Below the pieces are notes generated by a model. The model did no database searches and was not told the origin of the DNA. It saw only the letters and a list, made by a program, of their open reading frames with translations. The position numbers were made by a program, and so were the translations under genes. DNA of 64,000 nucleotides, taken from contig JADFHF010000013.1 in the NCBI GenBank assembly GCA_022567305.1, positions 1 to 64,000 on the forward strand, read 5' to 3'. How positions within the stretch are numbered: the first letter of the stretch is position 1; each line of letters begins with the position of its first letter. Positions 46,691 through 56,535 of the stretch are shown in pieces. The stretch comes from Bacteroidota bacterium (GTDB lineage Bacteria > Bacteroidota > Rhodothermia > Rhodothermales > UBA10348).

Positions 46691-47668
46691 CTAAAAGCCG
46701 GCACGATCAAGAAGGTCTTTTAGATCAGACGAGAGATCCGATGTCGCCTTCAGCTGACTGATGAAAAGCGTTCCGTACAATCCGAGAATGGTATCGCTTC
46801 GTTTGCGATGCTCATCCAGCATTCGAACCACATCGGCATTTTTTAGCTCCTCTGAGACGTACATTTTTCTAGGACCATTAGGGCCGGGCCGCGATTCGGC
46901 CGGGAAACTTCGTTCGGGCTCGAACAATCGATTCCCAAAATGACATCCGACACAGCGAGTCGGCACGGTCAGGTCCGTCGGATCACGCCGAATTCGAGTC
47001 GTCTGCTCTCCGGACTCGTCGTAGGCGTAGAAATCCCAATACCCATCATTTCGCTTCGTCAATGCGCTTACTTCGAGGACTCTATCCCCTTCCACATGTT
47101 CTGAAATAAAGGTCGTTCCGGCATTATACATAATCCGATTGCCCGACTCACGGTATGATGAAAGAGCGGAGATCAGTGCGTCTTTTGGAACGTGAATTCG
47201 CCTAATACTGGAAGACATCACGCCATTTACTTCAAAACTGAACCATTCTCCACTTACCCTCCAATCCCCTTTTAAAGTCCGCAGATCAGCGATCGAACGC
47301 GGGATGGGCCTGTAGTCGTAATAGTGGGCTTGGATGATGGGTTCCAATTCTGCCCAATCGATCGCACCATCCTCAGCGGCAGACACCAAGGAAGACCCTA
47401 ATTCTGGAAGCCTTGCTGAAATTCTTTCCAGTATCAAGTAGAACCTGCCGCTTCGCTCTTCTACGAATCCTGCTTCGAATGGATCTTGTCCTTCGTCGGA
47501 AACCATGCCGCCGATGTAGAATGAAAGCAAGCGCCGGTCATCTGCCCCCTCCAATACGATTCGAACTCCGGAGTCGTCCTCGTTCGGAGGGCTATCTCCG
47601 GTACGCCCGCACGCCATCCCATTCAACAGCCCGACCGTCAAACCGGCGATCAGAAAAAATCTATTCAT
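46691..47668 (-). CDS. Lipoprotein with a single CxxCH motif, unknown function
   Basis: 325 residues starting with a lipoprotein signal (RFFLIAGLTVGLLNGMAC). The body reads as a mixed domain (AFLY-type strands SFYIGGMVSDEGQDP, WDFYAYDESGEQTTRIRRD) and then TRCVGCHFGNRLFEPE, a CxxCH that could bind covalent heme c. The track ORF runs to 48091 over the start of the opposite gene; the ATG at 47668 gives a clean signal peptide and is chosen. Homologues I recall are only annotated as hypothetical, and a link to respiration or surface redox chemistry is a guess. It is divergent to the HhH gene, 87 bp apart. Confidence 0.68.
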   Translation of the reverse strand: MNRFFLIAGLTVGLLNGMACGRTGDSPPNEDDSGVRIVLEGADDRRLLSFYIGGMVSDEGQDPFEAGFVEERSGRFYLILERISARLPELGSSLVSAAEDGAIDWAELEPIIQAHYYDYRPIPRSIADLRTLKGDWRVSGEWFSFEVNGVMSSSIRRIHVPKDALISALSSYRESGNRIMYNAGTTFISEHVEGDRVLEVSALTKRNDGYWDFYAYDESGEQTTRIRRDPTDLTVPTRCVGCHFGNRLFEPERSFPAESRPGPNGPRKMYVSEELKNADVVRMLDEHRKRSDTILGLYGTLFISQLKATSDLSSDLKDLLDRAGF

Positions 47669-47755
47669 GTTGGCTATCGAGATCCTCCGAAGGAAGCTGT
47701 ACATTGGACTCCCGTCTTCGCGATAAAACGCCCATGTGAATGGGTCGGTTCTAAG

Positions 47756-48997
47756 TTGAGTCCCGTACTTCTCATAGACGCTATCCCCGATTCTATAGAG
47801 ATCATCGTTCTGACGATCGTCTGGTTTGCCGGTGGTATCACGGGTGGGATTTTCCTTTATCGCATTCGTAACAAGAAAGAGCTTGGATTGTTCGAAGCCC
47901 GAAAAACGGCGCTCGGGAATAGGGAGAAGGAATTGGCCCGTATTCGAGCGACGATAAAAGCGGAGCAACGAACCGATAATTCGGGCATACTCGAAGCCAC
48001 CGTCACCGTGCTCCGCGAAGAACTGGACCAACAATCTCTCGAGATCAGTATTGCGAAGGAAGAGCATGGTCTCGAACTCCGAATTCTTCAAGATGAGATC
48101 GAGTCATTGACGCACGGGCCCGGCGAAACGGCTGGATTCGCCTACGAAATCGAGGACGTCACATTCAATACGGAGTCATCGTCCGAGACGGAGCCACCAG
48201 AAACAGCATCGTCCGAGACGGAACCAACAGAAACAGCATCGTCCGAGACGGAGCCACCAGAAAAAGTATCGTTCGAGACGGGGCCACCAGAAACAGTATC
48301 GTCCGAGACGGAACCATCAGAAACAGGATCGTCCGAGACGGAACCACCAGAAACAGCATCGTCCGAGACGGAGCCACCAGAAACAGGATTGTCCGAGACG
48401 GAACCATCAGAAACAGTATCGTCCGAGACGGAGCCACCAGAAACAGTATCGTCCGAGACAGGGCCACCAGAATCAGTATCGTCCGAGACGGAGCCGGCGG
48501 AAAACCAGGAATCAGTCACCGACTGGCCTACAAACGATTTTTCTTATCTGTTTAGTGACGCCACAGCGGAGTCTAACCGAAACGAAGAAGAACCAAGCGA
48601 GAAGGAAAGCTTTCCAGCAAAAAACAAAGCATCTCTTGACCTGACTCCTAGCGAAAAACAGATGGAGACCGGGGATATCACGATCCCAGAATTTCCACCA
48701 TTCAAGTCTCTTGTCGAGTTATTTCCTCTCTTAAAACTGGACGAGCCCGATTCAGAGACGATTGAGGAGGATAAGTCTGGCTCCAAGACCCGTGCTGCTG
48801 GTCTACAGATGCTTCTTGGACTAGCGGATCATGAATTCAGTCAGCTCCGCGAACTGGGATTCAATTCGTACGAAAGTATTGCCGAGCTATCATCTTCCGA
48901 TATCTCGCATCTTTCAGAAAAATTCAACCTGCCCGCATCGCGTGTCGAACAGATCTGGATCTCTGGGGCTCAACTTCGTCTGTTCGAGGGCGGTTGA
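47756..48997 (+). CDS. Membrane-anchored protein with ten-residue repeats and C-terminal HhH domain
   Basis: 413 residues. A TM helix is at about 10-32 (DSIEIIVLTIVWFAGGITGGI), then a coiled coil (EKELARIRATIKAEQ) and a Ser/Glu/Thr/Pro-rich region made of eleven copies of SSETEPPETA-like units. A polar linker leads to a C-terminal helix-hairpin-helix domain (LQMLLGLADHEFSQLRELGF, YESIAELSSSDISHLSEKFN). This layout recalls predicted TM-HhH nuclease-like proteins (COG3743 type). The start codon is a TTG at 47756, inferred. Function is unknown; DNA or membrane tethering are possibilities. Confidence 0.72.
   Translation: MSPVLLIDAIPDSIEIIVLTIVWFAGGITGGIFLYRIRNKKELGLFEARKTALGNREKELARIRATIKAEQRTDNSGILEATVTVLREELDQQSLEISIAKEEHGLELRILQDEIESLTHGPGETAGFAYEIEDVTFNTESSSETEPPETASSETEPTETASSETEPPEKVSFETGPPETVSSETEPSETGSSETEPPETASSETEPPETGLSETEPSETVSSETEPPETVSSETGPPESVSSETEPAENQESVTDWPTNDFSYLFSDATAESNRNEEEPSEKESFPAKNKASLDLTPSEKQMETGDITIPEFPPFKSLVELFPLLKLDEPDSETIEEDKSGSKTRAAGLQMLLGLADHEFSQLRELGFNSYESIAELSSSDISHLSEKFNLPASRVEQIWISGAQLRLFEGG
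48179..48508 (+). repeat. 30-bp tandem repeat, eleven units, coding
   Basis: Units are variants of TCGTCCGAGACGGAGCCACCAGAAACAGCA, always in frame, encoding SSETEPPETA-like decapeptides. Copies differ by few bases (for example GGG for GAG, TCA for CCA). No spacers, so it is not a CRISPR. The near-identity suggests recent expansion and length polymorphism between strains. Confidence 0.92.
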
Positions 48998-48999
48998 TC

Positions 49000-49929
49000 C
49001 TACGAGTTAACGATCTCAAGGGTCGGAATCGTCGTTAGATCGCGGAATGCTTCAATTCGTTTCCGAATGTCCGCGTTTTCGATTTCGAACAAGCGATCGG
49101 GCCCGAACGCTTCGACGGTAAACGATGCCACGGCGCTACCGAATACGACGGCCTGTTTCAGAGCATCTAGAGAAATGTCCTTTTGAGCCGACAGATGACC
49201 TGCGAATCCGCCCATAAAGGCGTCGCCCGCCCCGGTAGGATCCTGGATATCCTCCAGGGGATATGCGGGGACGGAAAAGACATTGTCTTCGGTGAACAAT
49301 AAAGCACCATGTTCGCCTTTCTTGATAACGAGGATTTTCGGGCCCATCTGCTGAATGAGCTTCGAAGAACGAATCAGGTTGGGCTCGTCGGCCAACTGGC
49401 GGCATTCTGAGTCGTTTACAATCAGACAATCAATCCGTCCCAGCGTTTCTCGAAGTTTTTCGGGAGTTTCGTCAATCCAGTAGTTCATGGTATCACATAC
49501 GACAAACGTAGGATCAATCATCTGATCCAGGACGCTGCACTGAACGTGCGGATCGAGATTACCAAGGCAGACGATATTGGATTTTCGGAGTTGATCCGGA
49601 ATCTGCGGCCGAAACGTCTTCAGCGCATTCAGATGCGTAGCGATCGTGTTTCGCTGATTCAGGTCGTGCTCGTATTTCCCTTCCCACGCAAACGTTTTCG
49701 ACGATTCGTCAATTTCGAGACCCGTCAGATCGATTTCCGCGTCTCTCAGCTGGTCCACAAATTCGTCTGGAAAATCGTAGCCAACAACGGCAACCAGACG
49801 AACGTCCGTCGAGAAAAAGCGGGCAGCCATGGTGATGTACATAGCGCTGCCACCCAGAATGTTTTCGGCCTTTCCAAAAGGGGTCTCGATGGAGTCAAGC
49901 GCAACCGTTCCAACCGCCAGCACACTCAT
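49000..49929 (-). CDS. PfkB-family carbohydrate/nucleoside kinase
   Basis: 309 residues of the ribokinase fold: N-terminal VLAVGTVALDSIETPFG, a substrate loop ILGGSAMYITMAARF, and the PfkB signature DPTGAGDAFMGGFAGHL with the catalytic Asp and anion hole. It phosphorylates a sugar, nucleoside or similar alcohol; substrate cannot be stated. The track opens at 50049, but the ATG at 49929 directly precedes the first strand and is preferred. It stands alone, convergent with the HhH gene. Confidence 0.92.
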   Translation of the reverse strand: MSVLAVGTVALDSIETPFGKAENILGGSAMYITMAARFFSTDVRLVAVVGYDFPDEFVDQLRDAEIDLTGLEIDESSKTFAWEGKYEHDLNQRNTIATHLNALKTFRPQIPDQLRKSNIVCLGNLDPHVQCSVLDQMIDPTFVVCDTMNYWIDETPEKLRETLGRIDCLIVNDSECRQLADEPNLIRSSKLIQQMGPKILVIKKGEHGALLFTEDNVFSVPAYPLEDIQDPTGAGDAFMGGFAGHLSAQKDISLDALKQAVVFGSAVASFTVEAFGPDRLFEIENADIRKRIEAFRDLTTIPTLEIVNS

Positions 49930-50206
49930 GTCATTTTGCTCTGATGTAAAGAATCTCAAAACCCGCTGAAGATACAAAGCTGATTGTGAAAACCGGTAAG
50001 CACGTGATTCAATATCCGTTCTGGAATTACCGCGACGATTCACAATCATCGGCGTCTGTCTTTGTCATCCCATTGTGATAAACGACATTTTTTATCTGTC
50101 GGAATTACTCAACTCCCCGGAAACGTCGCGACCGTCGAGCCGTATGTAAGCTACATTTCGTACAGCCAGTTTCTTTTTCGACACGCTGCTCTAGATCAGT
50201 ATCTGA

Positions 50207-53200
50207 ATGAGTTTCCTCAACCCGAGGGGTAGAGACGAGTTCTTCGTTCTTTCTCGGTTTCATGCTGCCTCACTGACAATTTTTCTCCTCTCGATAACGG
50301 TCCTCGTACAAACCGGCCTTGCTCAACCGGAGGATCGTCGATCGGATCGAACGTTCGCAACCACGTTAGATCATTTTCAGTCAGGGCTTTTCAGTGTTGC
50401 TGCCGACGAGTTTGCAGAGTTTCGAAGGAGTCACCCCGATCACGGAAGAATCAGCGATGCTCTTTACTACGAGGCTGAATCGCGCCTGGCGCTCGGCCAA
50501 AAGGATGAAGCGGTTCGGTTGCTGACTGAATTTGAAGCATCCTTCCCTTATCACCCCTTTTCATTCCAAGCCCGATTAACCCTTGGCCAGCACTTCTTCG
50601 AAGAAGGCGATCATGAGAATGCGATTCGGACACTCGCTCTTGTTCTGGACAAGAGCCCTACGGATGAGCAAGCGGCAAAAGCCTTGTATTGGATGGGCGA
50701 AGCCTCCATCCGTGCCGGACGAGATGACGAAGGCTTGAATTACTTTCGGCGTGCAGCCGACGAGTATCAGCGTACGAATACCGCTCCAAGGGCAGCCTAT
50801 GCGCTGGCGTTTAACGAAGTCCGAATCGGGCGATATGAGGACGCGTCTCGATCTTTTGAAGAACTGGCGGCCAGATTTCCGTCTTCGCCGCTTTCGCAAA
50901 ACATCGGTCTCGCCCTTGCCGAAGTTTACTATGAAATCAACGATTTTACGCGTGCCGTTGACGAAATTGAAAGACGGCTACCCAATCTATCAGGTACGGC
51001 TGAAGATAGAGCCATCTTCCTTTTGGCCGAATCCTACAATCAGCTCCGTCAGAGTCCCCGTGCTATTCTGAACTACCGGCGCATTACCAATGGTGATACT
51101 CAGAATCCATACTACCGCAGAGCTCTGTACGGATTAGCCTGGAATTATCATCACGAAGGAACGTACGAATGGGCTGCCGACAATTTTGGTCTGGTCTACG
51201 CTGCTGATCAGCGAGCCGATGGTTTATCCGCACAGGCCATGTACTACGAAGCGGTCAACCGAAAGCTTGAGCGAAACACCGATGAGGCAGCCTTAATTTT
51301 CAGAAACTTCGCCACAAACCGGCCTGATCACGATTTGGCTGACAAGGGTTGGTTTGAACTGGGCATCCTCTACTACGAGTTGAATCTCTGGCGTGAGGCA
51401 AACCAGGCTTTTGAAGAAATTATCGATCGGTACACGGATTCCGATCTGATGGGCGAGGCCCTTCTGCACCGAGGGAATACGTTTATTGCTCTGGGTGATT
51501 TTGACGCGGCGCTCGAAATGTTCAATCGCGCGATTGACCTCCAGGCAGCACCGCTGGCTCTGAAGGAAGAAATTATCTTTCAAAAGGCATGGCTTCTATA
51601 CAGAAATCGTAAGTACCGCGAAGCCGCACCAGGATTCTTAGACTTGTTCGAGCAGAATACCGATGCGGCGAAAGCCGGAGAATCTCTTTTTTGGGCGGCT
51701 GAGAGTTATTTCCAACTCAACAATTACTCCCGCGCCGATCGTCTTTTTCGACAATATCTGAGAGAATTTCCGTCGGGAAGACACATGGATGCAGCCCACT
51801 ACGCACTGGGTTGGACGTATTTCAAGCAGGAGGACTATCAACGGGCCATTCCTGAATTCGAACGTTTTCTATCTGCCTATCGAGACGAAACAGGATCGGT
51901 ACCCTATCGATCGGACGCACAATTACGCCTGGCAGATTCTTATTTCGCACTCAAGCAGTACCCCGACGCCGTACGGGTTTACGGTCGCTTAGCCGGAGAT
52001 GGAGACGATTATGCCCTCTATCAGATTGGGCACGCGTACTCAAACGCTGGCGACACCTTTGAAGCCATATCTACGCTCCGCCGACTCCTTGAAGAGTATC
52101 CAGTGAGTGAATGGCGGGAAGAAGCCCAGTATTCGCTTGGATACCTCTATTTTCTGAGTCAGGATTATGAACAGGCTATCGCGGCGTATAAACAGCTGAT
52201 TCAAACGTATCCCCGCGACCCGCTTGCGGCTAAGGCTCAATACGGGATCGGCGATGCCTTTTTCAACGAAGGCAGTCTTGGCGCCTCCGTTGACGCTTAC
52301 AATGAGGTGCTTCAGAATTATCCAAATAGCCCATTCACCTCCGATGCCGCTGCTGGAATCCAGTTCGCATTGATGGCTAGTGGCGACGAAGACCAGGCCG
52401 ATGTCATTATTGATAGGTTCGCCGCCAACAATCCGAATTCACCCGTCATAGACCAACTCTTGTTTCGCCAGGCGGAGGTCAAGTATCAAAGCGGCAGGAT
52501 CGACGAAGCGCTTGCAGAATTCCATCGATTTATCGAAGAGGCCATTCGGGAAGACCTGATGCCTGACGCCTATTACTACCTCGGAATTATTTATTCCGAT
52601 CGCAATGAGAAGACGACTGCAATGACGAGTTTTCGCCAGGTCGTCGAACGACATAGTGAAAGCGATCGATTTGTCGAATCTTCAAAACTTCTCGGGAATC
52701 TTCTACTGGAATCCGGTGATGTAACCGAAGCTGAAATCGTATTTCGTCGATTGGAAAGTTTGCATAGCGACGACGCGGGCGTTGTGGCCGCTGCCCGATA
52801 TGGACGAAGCCAGGCTTTAAGTCGGCTCGGACGGTCGGATGAAGCAGAGACATTACTCCGGGATGCTATTGCCGCGGCCCCGGACTCAGATGAATCAACG
52901 CCTGCTCACCTGGGCCTCGCCCGGATAATCCATTCCAGAGGTGAAGTCTCCGAAGCAGAAACCATATTCGAACGGGTTGTGAGTCGAAGCAGAGACCAAA
53001 CCGGCGCCGAAGCGCTCTATTTGTTGGGATCATCGCAACTAGAACGAAGCGCGCCGGAACTTGCAGTAGAAACGCTTGGCCGTATGCCGGTGCTCTACGC
53101 CGGATATGCCGACTGGGTGGCACGGGGTTATCTGAAACAGGCCAAATCGCTTGAGGCACTTAACAATCGCGGCGAAGCCCGACGGATCTACGAGATGGTG

Positions 53201-53287
53201 ATCACGCTCTATCCCAATTCTGAATTCAGTTCCATGGCTGAACAAGAGAAGGACAGGCTGAACAAGAGAAGAACTGACAGACTGTAA
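50207..53287 (+). CDS. Large periplasmic TPR protein
   Basis: 1026 residues with a signal peptide (AASLTIFLLSITVLVQTGLAQ) and at least twenty tetratricopeptide-like helical repeats from about residue 50 to the end (DALYYEAESRLALGQKDEAV, AQYSLGYLYFLSQDYEQAIA, AQYGIGDAFFNEGSLGASVD). Repeats of the BamD/YbgF type dominate. Such proteins act as scaffolds in envelope machines. It heads a co-directional cluster with a barrel, HU-like, SPOR and ExbB/ExbD genes; the next gene starts 2 bp after its stop. Confidence 0.87.
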   Translation: MSFLNPRGRDEFFVLSRFHAASLTIFLLSITVLVQTGLAQPEDRRSDRTFATTLDHFQSGLFSVAADEFAEFRRSHPDHGRISDALYYEAESRLALGQKDEAVRLLTEFEASFPYHPFSFQARLTLGQHFFEEGDHENAIRTLALVLDKSPTDEQAAKALYWMGEASIRAGRDDEGLNYFRRAADEYQRTNTAPRAAYALAFNEVRIGRYEDASRSFEELAARFPSSPLSQNIGLALAEVYYEINDFTRAVDEIERRLPNLSGTAEDRAIFLLAESYNQLRQSPRAILNYRRITNGDTQNPYYRRALYGLAWNYHHEGTYEWAADNFGLVYAADQRADGLSAQAMYYEAVNRKLERNTDEAALIFRNFATNRPDHDLADKGWFELGILYYELNLWREANQAFEEIIDRYTDSDLMGEALLHRGNTFIALGDFDAALEMFNRAIDLQAAPLALKEEIIFQKAWLLYRNRKYREAAPGFLDLFEQNTDAAKAGESLFWAAESYFQLNNYSRADRLFRQYLREFPSGRHMDAAHYALGWTYFKQEDYQRAIPEFERFLSAYRDETGSVPYRSDAQLRLADSYFALKQYPDAVRVYGRLAGDGDDYALYQIGHAYSNAGDTFEAISTLRRLLEEYPVSEWREEAQYSLGYLYFLSQDYEQAIAAYKQLIQTYPRDPLAAKAQYGIGDAFFNEGSLGASVDAYNEVLQNYPNSPFTSDAAAGIQFALMASGDEDQADVIIDRFAANNPNSPVIDQLLFRQAEVKYQSGRIDEALAEFHRFIEEAIREDLMPDAYYYLGIIYSDRNEKTTAMTSFRQVVERHSESDRFVESSKLLGNLLLESGDVTEAEIVFRRLESLHSDDAGVVAAARYGRSQALSRLGRSDEAETLLRDAIAAAPDSDESTPAHLGLARIIHSRGEVSEAETIFERVVSRSRDQTGAEALYLLGSSQLERSAPELAVETLGRMPVLYAGYADWVARGYLKQAKSLEALNNRGEARRIYEMVITLYPNSEFSSMAEQEKDRLNKRRTDRL

Positions 53288-53289
53288 GG

Positions 53290-55026
53290 ATGATGAGAAC
53301 CATCTTGGGATTCGTGACATTATGGCTGATACCTGGCATTTCTGTTGGCCAAGAAAATCCGTCCCTGCCGGACTTAGCTCCTCATGTAGTCGAGATCACG
53401 GGCGATCTCTCGATTTCTTTCCCTTCCTTGAGACGACAACCCCTCGTCGGCTTTAATCCTCCACCGAGAGTTCCAGAAATTCCCTCGTCCCGGCATCCGT
53501 TTTTAGAATTATATAAGCAAGCGACAGATGACCTTCCTCCTAGCCCGCTTAGCCCACCGCAGCCACCTGATGTTTCCACTCTTGCGAATCGAACGCCCAA
53601 TGATGGATTGTTCGAGGCCGGGGTTGGACGGTATCTAGAACGATATCTGCGAGCCCATTTGAGTGTCCCAGTGGCTGAACAGACCGGCCTTGTGTTCTCA
53701 GCACGGTATCACGGATCAGACGGATACGAACCGTTTTCAAGCAATCCGTCGATTTCATCAGGCTCGGATTCGGAGCATTTGTCGGCGGGTATCAACCACC
53801 GTGCCGGAAGCATACTGGTGGGGGGAAAACTCGGCCTCCATAGATCGGCCTTCTCGTTGTTCGGCTCTGAGCACAGTTCCGGATCAGCCCTTGCGCTCAA
53901 TCCGGACCGCACGGTCTCGGGTTGGAATCTCTCTGCGTATTTAGGCACCCGGCCTGGATCTCCCGTAGCAGCACGGCTAAGCCTCGGCACCGGTCGTACG
54001 GACGTGGAGACGGACCTCTTTGACGCGGCTCAGCAGTCGATCCGACCGTTTTTACAACGTGAAGGTCAGTTTTCTCTAGACGGCTCCCTTCGGGCCCCGA
54101 TTAACGATAGCCATGCATTTTTCACCGGGCATCTATTGATTCAAAAGCTTGAACCCGATGGCTCCGAAGAAATCAAAATATCATCGGGTCAGGTAGCCGG
54201 AAGATTTCGCCTGTTTCCTGGAGACGGCCTCACACTGGACGCCGGACTTAGTATTCTCGGGTTTGATGCAGAGGGTCAATCTCGGTCTGGAGAAGATCGA
54301 TCACTCGTTTTTTTGTCCCCCGATATTCGATTGACGTATTCGCTTCGACCGGGTACCGACCTTGTATTTTCTAATGAACCCGAACTCTCGCGAAGCACCA
54401 TTCGCGATGTCTACTTCTTGGCGCCGTACATAGAGGACAATCCCGCTATCCAACCCGTTCTAACACCGGTCCACCTGAGCGGTAAGATCAATTTGTATAA
54501 TGAATTTATTCACGCCACCGCCAGTATCGGCCTAAAGGCCGTTGAAAATTTTCGCGTCATTGAGTCACCTCCTGGCCCGTTCAAAGGATTCGATCGGGGA
54601 TACCTGTCTGTCGACTATGAATCTGCCACTGTCACCTATCTGGACGGGTCTATCACGGCGACGCTTTCACCCGGCGTACAAGCGAATGCAGAGATCGCGT
54701 TTCGGCGGGGTCGATTGGACAGATCCGATTCCATCATCCCGTACTTCTCCCCTGTCACATTCGGAGGCTCAGTTGCGCTCGGAATGTTCGATGGGCGTCT
54801 TTCTTTGAAACTGTTGGCCAGAGGTGAATCCGCGAGGTATCGTGATCGGAATAAGTCAGAAAAGGTGGGCTCACTTCTTCTCTTCGACACGGAAGGCACG
54901 TGGTACCTGACCGATCAGGCAGGAATCACGTTTGGTATCCGAAACTTGGGTGGAAACACGGAATTTTGGGACAACTACGAAATAGAGTCTACCGTCGTCT
55001 ATACTGGAGCCAGATGGCGATGGTAG
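53290..55026 (+). CDS. Outer-membrane beta-barrel protein (TonB-receptor-like)
   Basis: 578 residues with a signal peptide (ILGFVTLWLIPGISVGQ), a Pro-rich segment (PPSPLSPPQPPD), and then a long series of alternating amphipathic strands (FSLFGSEHSSGSALALNPD, VHLSGKINLYNEFIHATASI) ending with WRW, a terminal aromatic typical of barrels. There is no clear plug domain, so it is either a plugless TonB-receptor relative or another barrel. It follows the TPR gene by 2 bp, so the two gene products probably work together. Confidence 0.76.
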   Translation: MMRTILGFVTLWLIPGISVGQENPSLPDLAPHVVEITGDLSISFPSLRRQPLVGFNPPPRVPEIPSSRHPFLELYKQATDDLPPSPLSPPQPPDVSTLANRTPNDGLFEAGVGRYLERYLRAHLSVPVAEQTGLVFSARYHGSDGYEPFSSNPSISSGSDSEHLSAGINHRAGSILVGGKLGLHRSAFSLFGSEHSSGSALALNPDRTVSGWNLSAYLGTRPGSPVAARLSLGTGRTDVETDLFDAAQQSIRPFLQREGQFSLDGSLRAPINDSHAFFTGHLLIQKLEPDGSEEIKISSGQVAGRFRLFPGDGLTLDAGLSILGFDAEGQSRSGEDRSLVFLSPDIRLTYSLRPGTDLVFSNEPELSRSTIRDVYFLAPYIEDNPAIQPVLTPVHLSGKINLYNEFIHATASIGLKAVENFRVIESPPGPFKGFDRGYLSVDYESATVTYLDGSITATLSPGVQANAEIAFRRGRLDRSDSIIPYFSPVTFGGSVALGMFDGRLSLKLLARGESARYRDRNKSEKVGSLLLFDTEGTWYLTDQAGITFGIRNLGGNTEFWDNYEIESTVVYTGARWRW

Positions 55027-55106
55027 CGCAACCATCCAACGAGTAGGCAGAACATTCCGCATTTATTTCGCAGTTTTATTTATTTGATGAATAGACACGT
55101 CGTTTA

Positions 55107-55367
55107 ATGGTACGAGCCGGTATGACAGATCCCTTCGAAAAGCTGTTTTGGGAGATCCTGAGAGACGGCCTTGCCAACGGTGAAGCCATGGCTGTTCGGG
55201 GCCTGGGAATTTTTTCGATTATTCACAGCGCTGGACAAATAGAAGGGACGGGTCCGCAATCAAGAGCAACCGATTCAAACCATTCGGAAGCACACGACGG
55301 GATCATTCGTGTCTCGCCGCCTAGCGATTCGATCGTCTTCGAGGGCGAAATCAGTAGTTCGAATTGA
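55107..55367 (+). CDS. Short HU-like domain protein
   Basis: 86 residues: DPFEKLFWEILRDGLANGEAMAVRGLGIFSII resembles the N-terminal half of HU/IHF-type domains, which read L-x-x-G-x-x-V-x-I-x-G-x-G-x-F. The tail is polar, without a full DNA-binding arm. It may start at the ATG at 55107 or at the in-frame ATG at 55122. In Bacteroidota such truncated HU domains occur beside or fused to SPOR proteins. It is followed 22 bp later by a larger gene with a second HU-like domain. DNA-binding is doubtful. Confidence 0.58.
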   Translation: MVRAGMTDPFEKLFWEILRDGLANGEAMAVRGLGIFSIIHSAGQIEGTGPQSRATDSNHSEAHDGIIRVSPPSDSIVFEGEISSSN

Positions 55368-55389
55368 GCACTCAGATCAAAGCGTCGAA

Positions 55390-56502
55390 ATGTCGGATTT
55401 CCTAATATCAAATCTCACTTCAAAGCTATCTCTCGATGAGAAGGAAGTTGAGAGGCAGATCGAAAGATTAGTGGCTAGGCTGATCGACGACATCAAAAGA
55501 GACGGTGGATCAGACATCCCTGAGTTCGGACAATTCCGGTTTGAAGACGATGGGCTGAAGTTTACATCCGCTACCACGCTTTCGGAATTCGTAAATTTTA
55601 GATATCGCTCGCTCCAAACGTTCTCGTTTCCAGCAAAGGACGTGGCAGACGCTAAGCCCTCTTCCCCGGTAGAGTCATCTGCGGAGTCTCCACAAGAGGA
55701 TTCGGTGGGCGATGACGATTCATATCTTCTGGAAGCTCTTCTTCCGAAGGAATCGCTCCCGGCGTCCGCTTCGGCGATTCCTGTACCCGCGCCTAAGACA
55801 GACAGACCGCCTTTGAAGCCTCGGCCATCCACTGGAGCAGAGCGTTCTGAACGAGGAAAGTCAAAGCGTACTTCAGAAAGCGCTATAGAACGTGACACAA
55901 AAGACGAACCAAGGAGCCGTATCCTCAGACGCGCACTCTGGTTCGTGCCCGTTCTCGTTCTCGCAGCGATCATGGTCCTTGTGATCAAGCCGGGGGAAGG
56001 TGAATTAGATTTATCCGAGCAGGCTAACGCTCCGAACGAATTGCCTCTCACAGAAGTAGGCGATCTTGATGCAGGCGAGCCGGACGATGACAGGACGGGC
56101 GCGGCGGTAACCGACCGGGAGTCCCCGTCGGAAGACGAGTCCACATCCATTCCGAAAGCGGGGGCGGCAAGCGACAGAGTCGACCGTCCAGCTCCAATCA
56201 AACAGGATCCGGCCGGAGGTCAACCCGCAACTTCAAGTCAATTTGTTTCCGATTTTGCCCGCTCCGCGCCCGGTTACACGCTGATCGTGGGATCCGTTTT
56301 CACCCGTGCAAGTGCCGAGATTGAGATGCGTCGGTTTTCAAATCTTTCATTACCTCTGGCCATTTTGGATTACGGCGACGGTGGAGTGACTCGATATCGA
56401 TTGGCTGTCGGTAAGTTCGATACAATCGAGGCAGCACAACTTGCGATGCAGAGTGCATCAGGACAACTTCCGAATGGAACGTGGGTCCGAAGAATACGAT
56501 AA
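55390..56502 (+). CDS. HU-like/TM/SPOR-domain envelope protein
   Basis: 370 residues: an N-terminal HU-CCDC81-like region (about 1-75; LARLIDDIKRDG, IPEFGQFRFED), a long Ser/Pro/Glu-rich cytoplasmic linker, one TM helix (ALWFVPVLVLAAIMVLVI), an acidic periplasmic linker and a C-terminal SPOR domain (YTLIVGSVFTRASAEIEMRR, RYRLAVGKFDTIEAAQLAMQ). SPOR domains bind glycan strands stripped of stem peptides at division sites. The track start lies further upstream inside the preceding gene; the ATG at 55390 is preferred. It precedes ExbB/ExbD genes. Confidence 0.78.
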   Translation: MSDFLISNLTSKLSLDEKEVERQIERLVARLIDDIKRDGGSDIPEFGQFRFEDDGLKFTSATTLSEFVNFRYRSLQTFSFPAKDVADAKPSSPVESSAESPQEDSVGDDDSYLLEALLPKESLPASASAIPVPAPKTDRPPLKPRPSTGAERSERGKSKRTSESAIERDTKDEPRSRILRRALWFVPVLVLAAIMVLVIKPGEGELDLSEQANAPNELPLTEVGDLDAGEPDDDRTGAAVTDRESPSEDESTSIPKAGAASDRVDRPAPIKQDPAGGQPATSSQFVSDFARSAPGYTLIVGSVFTRASAEIEMRRFSNLSLPLAILDYGDGGVTRYRLAVGKFDTIEAAQLAMQSASGQLPNGTWVRRIR

Positions 56503-56535
56503 CATTTTTTTGATCATCAACTAATCACGCACATC

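Noticed and set aside
47669-48091. N-terminal extension of the CxxCH lipoprotein ORF
   Set aside because: It overlaps the opposite gene and would bury the lipoprotein signal peptide.
48179-48508. CRISPR array
   Set aside because: Repeats are head-to-tail without spacers and are part of a coding frame.
48142-48519. Minus-strand ORF of 125 aa over the 30-bp repeats (and a 100-aa frame beside it)
   Set aside because: Repetitive, stop-free only because of the repeat periodicity, and antisense to a well-supported coding array.
55377-56201. Minus-strand ORF of 274 aa
   Set aside because: Antisense shadow of the Ser/Pro-rich linker of the SPOR protein.
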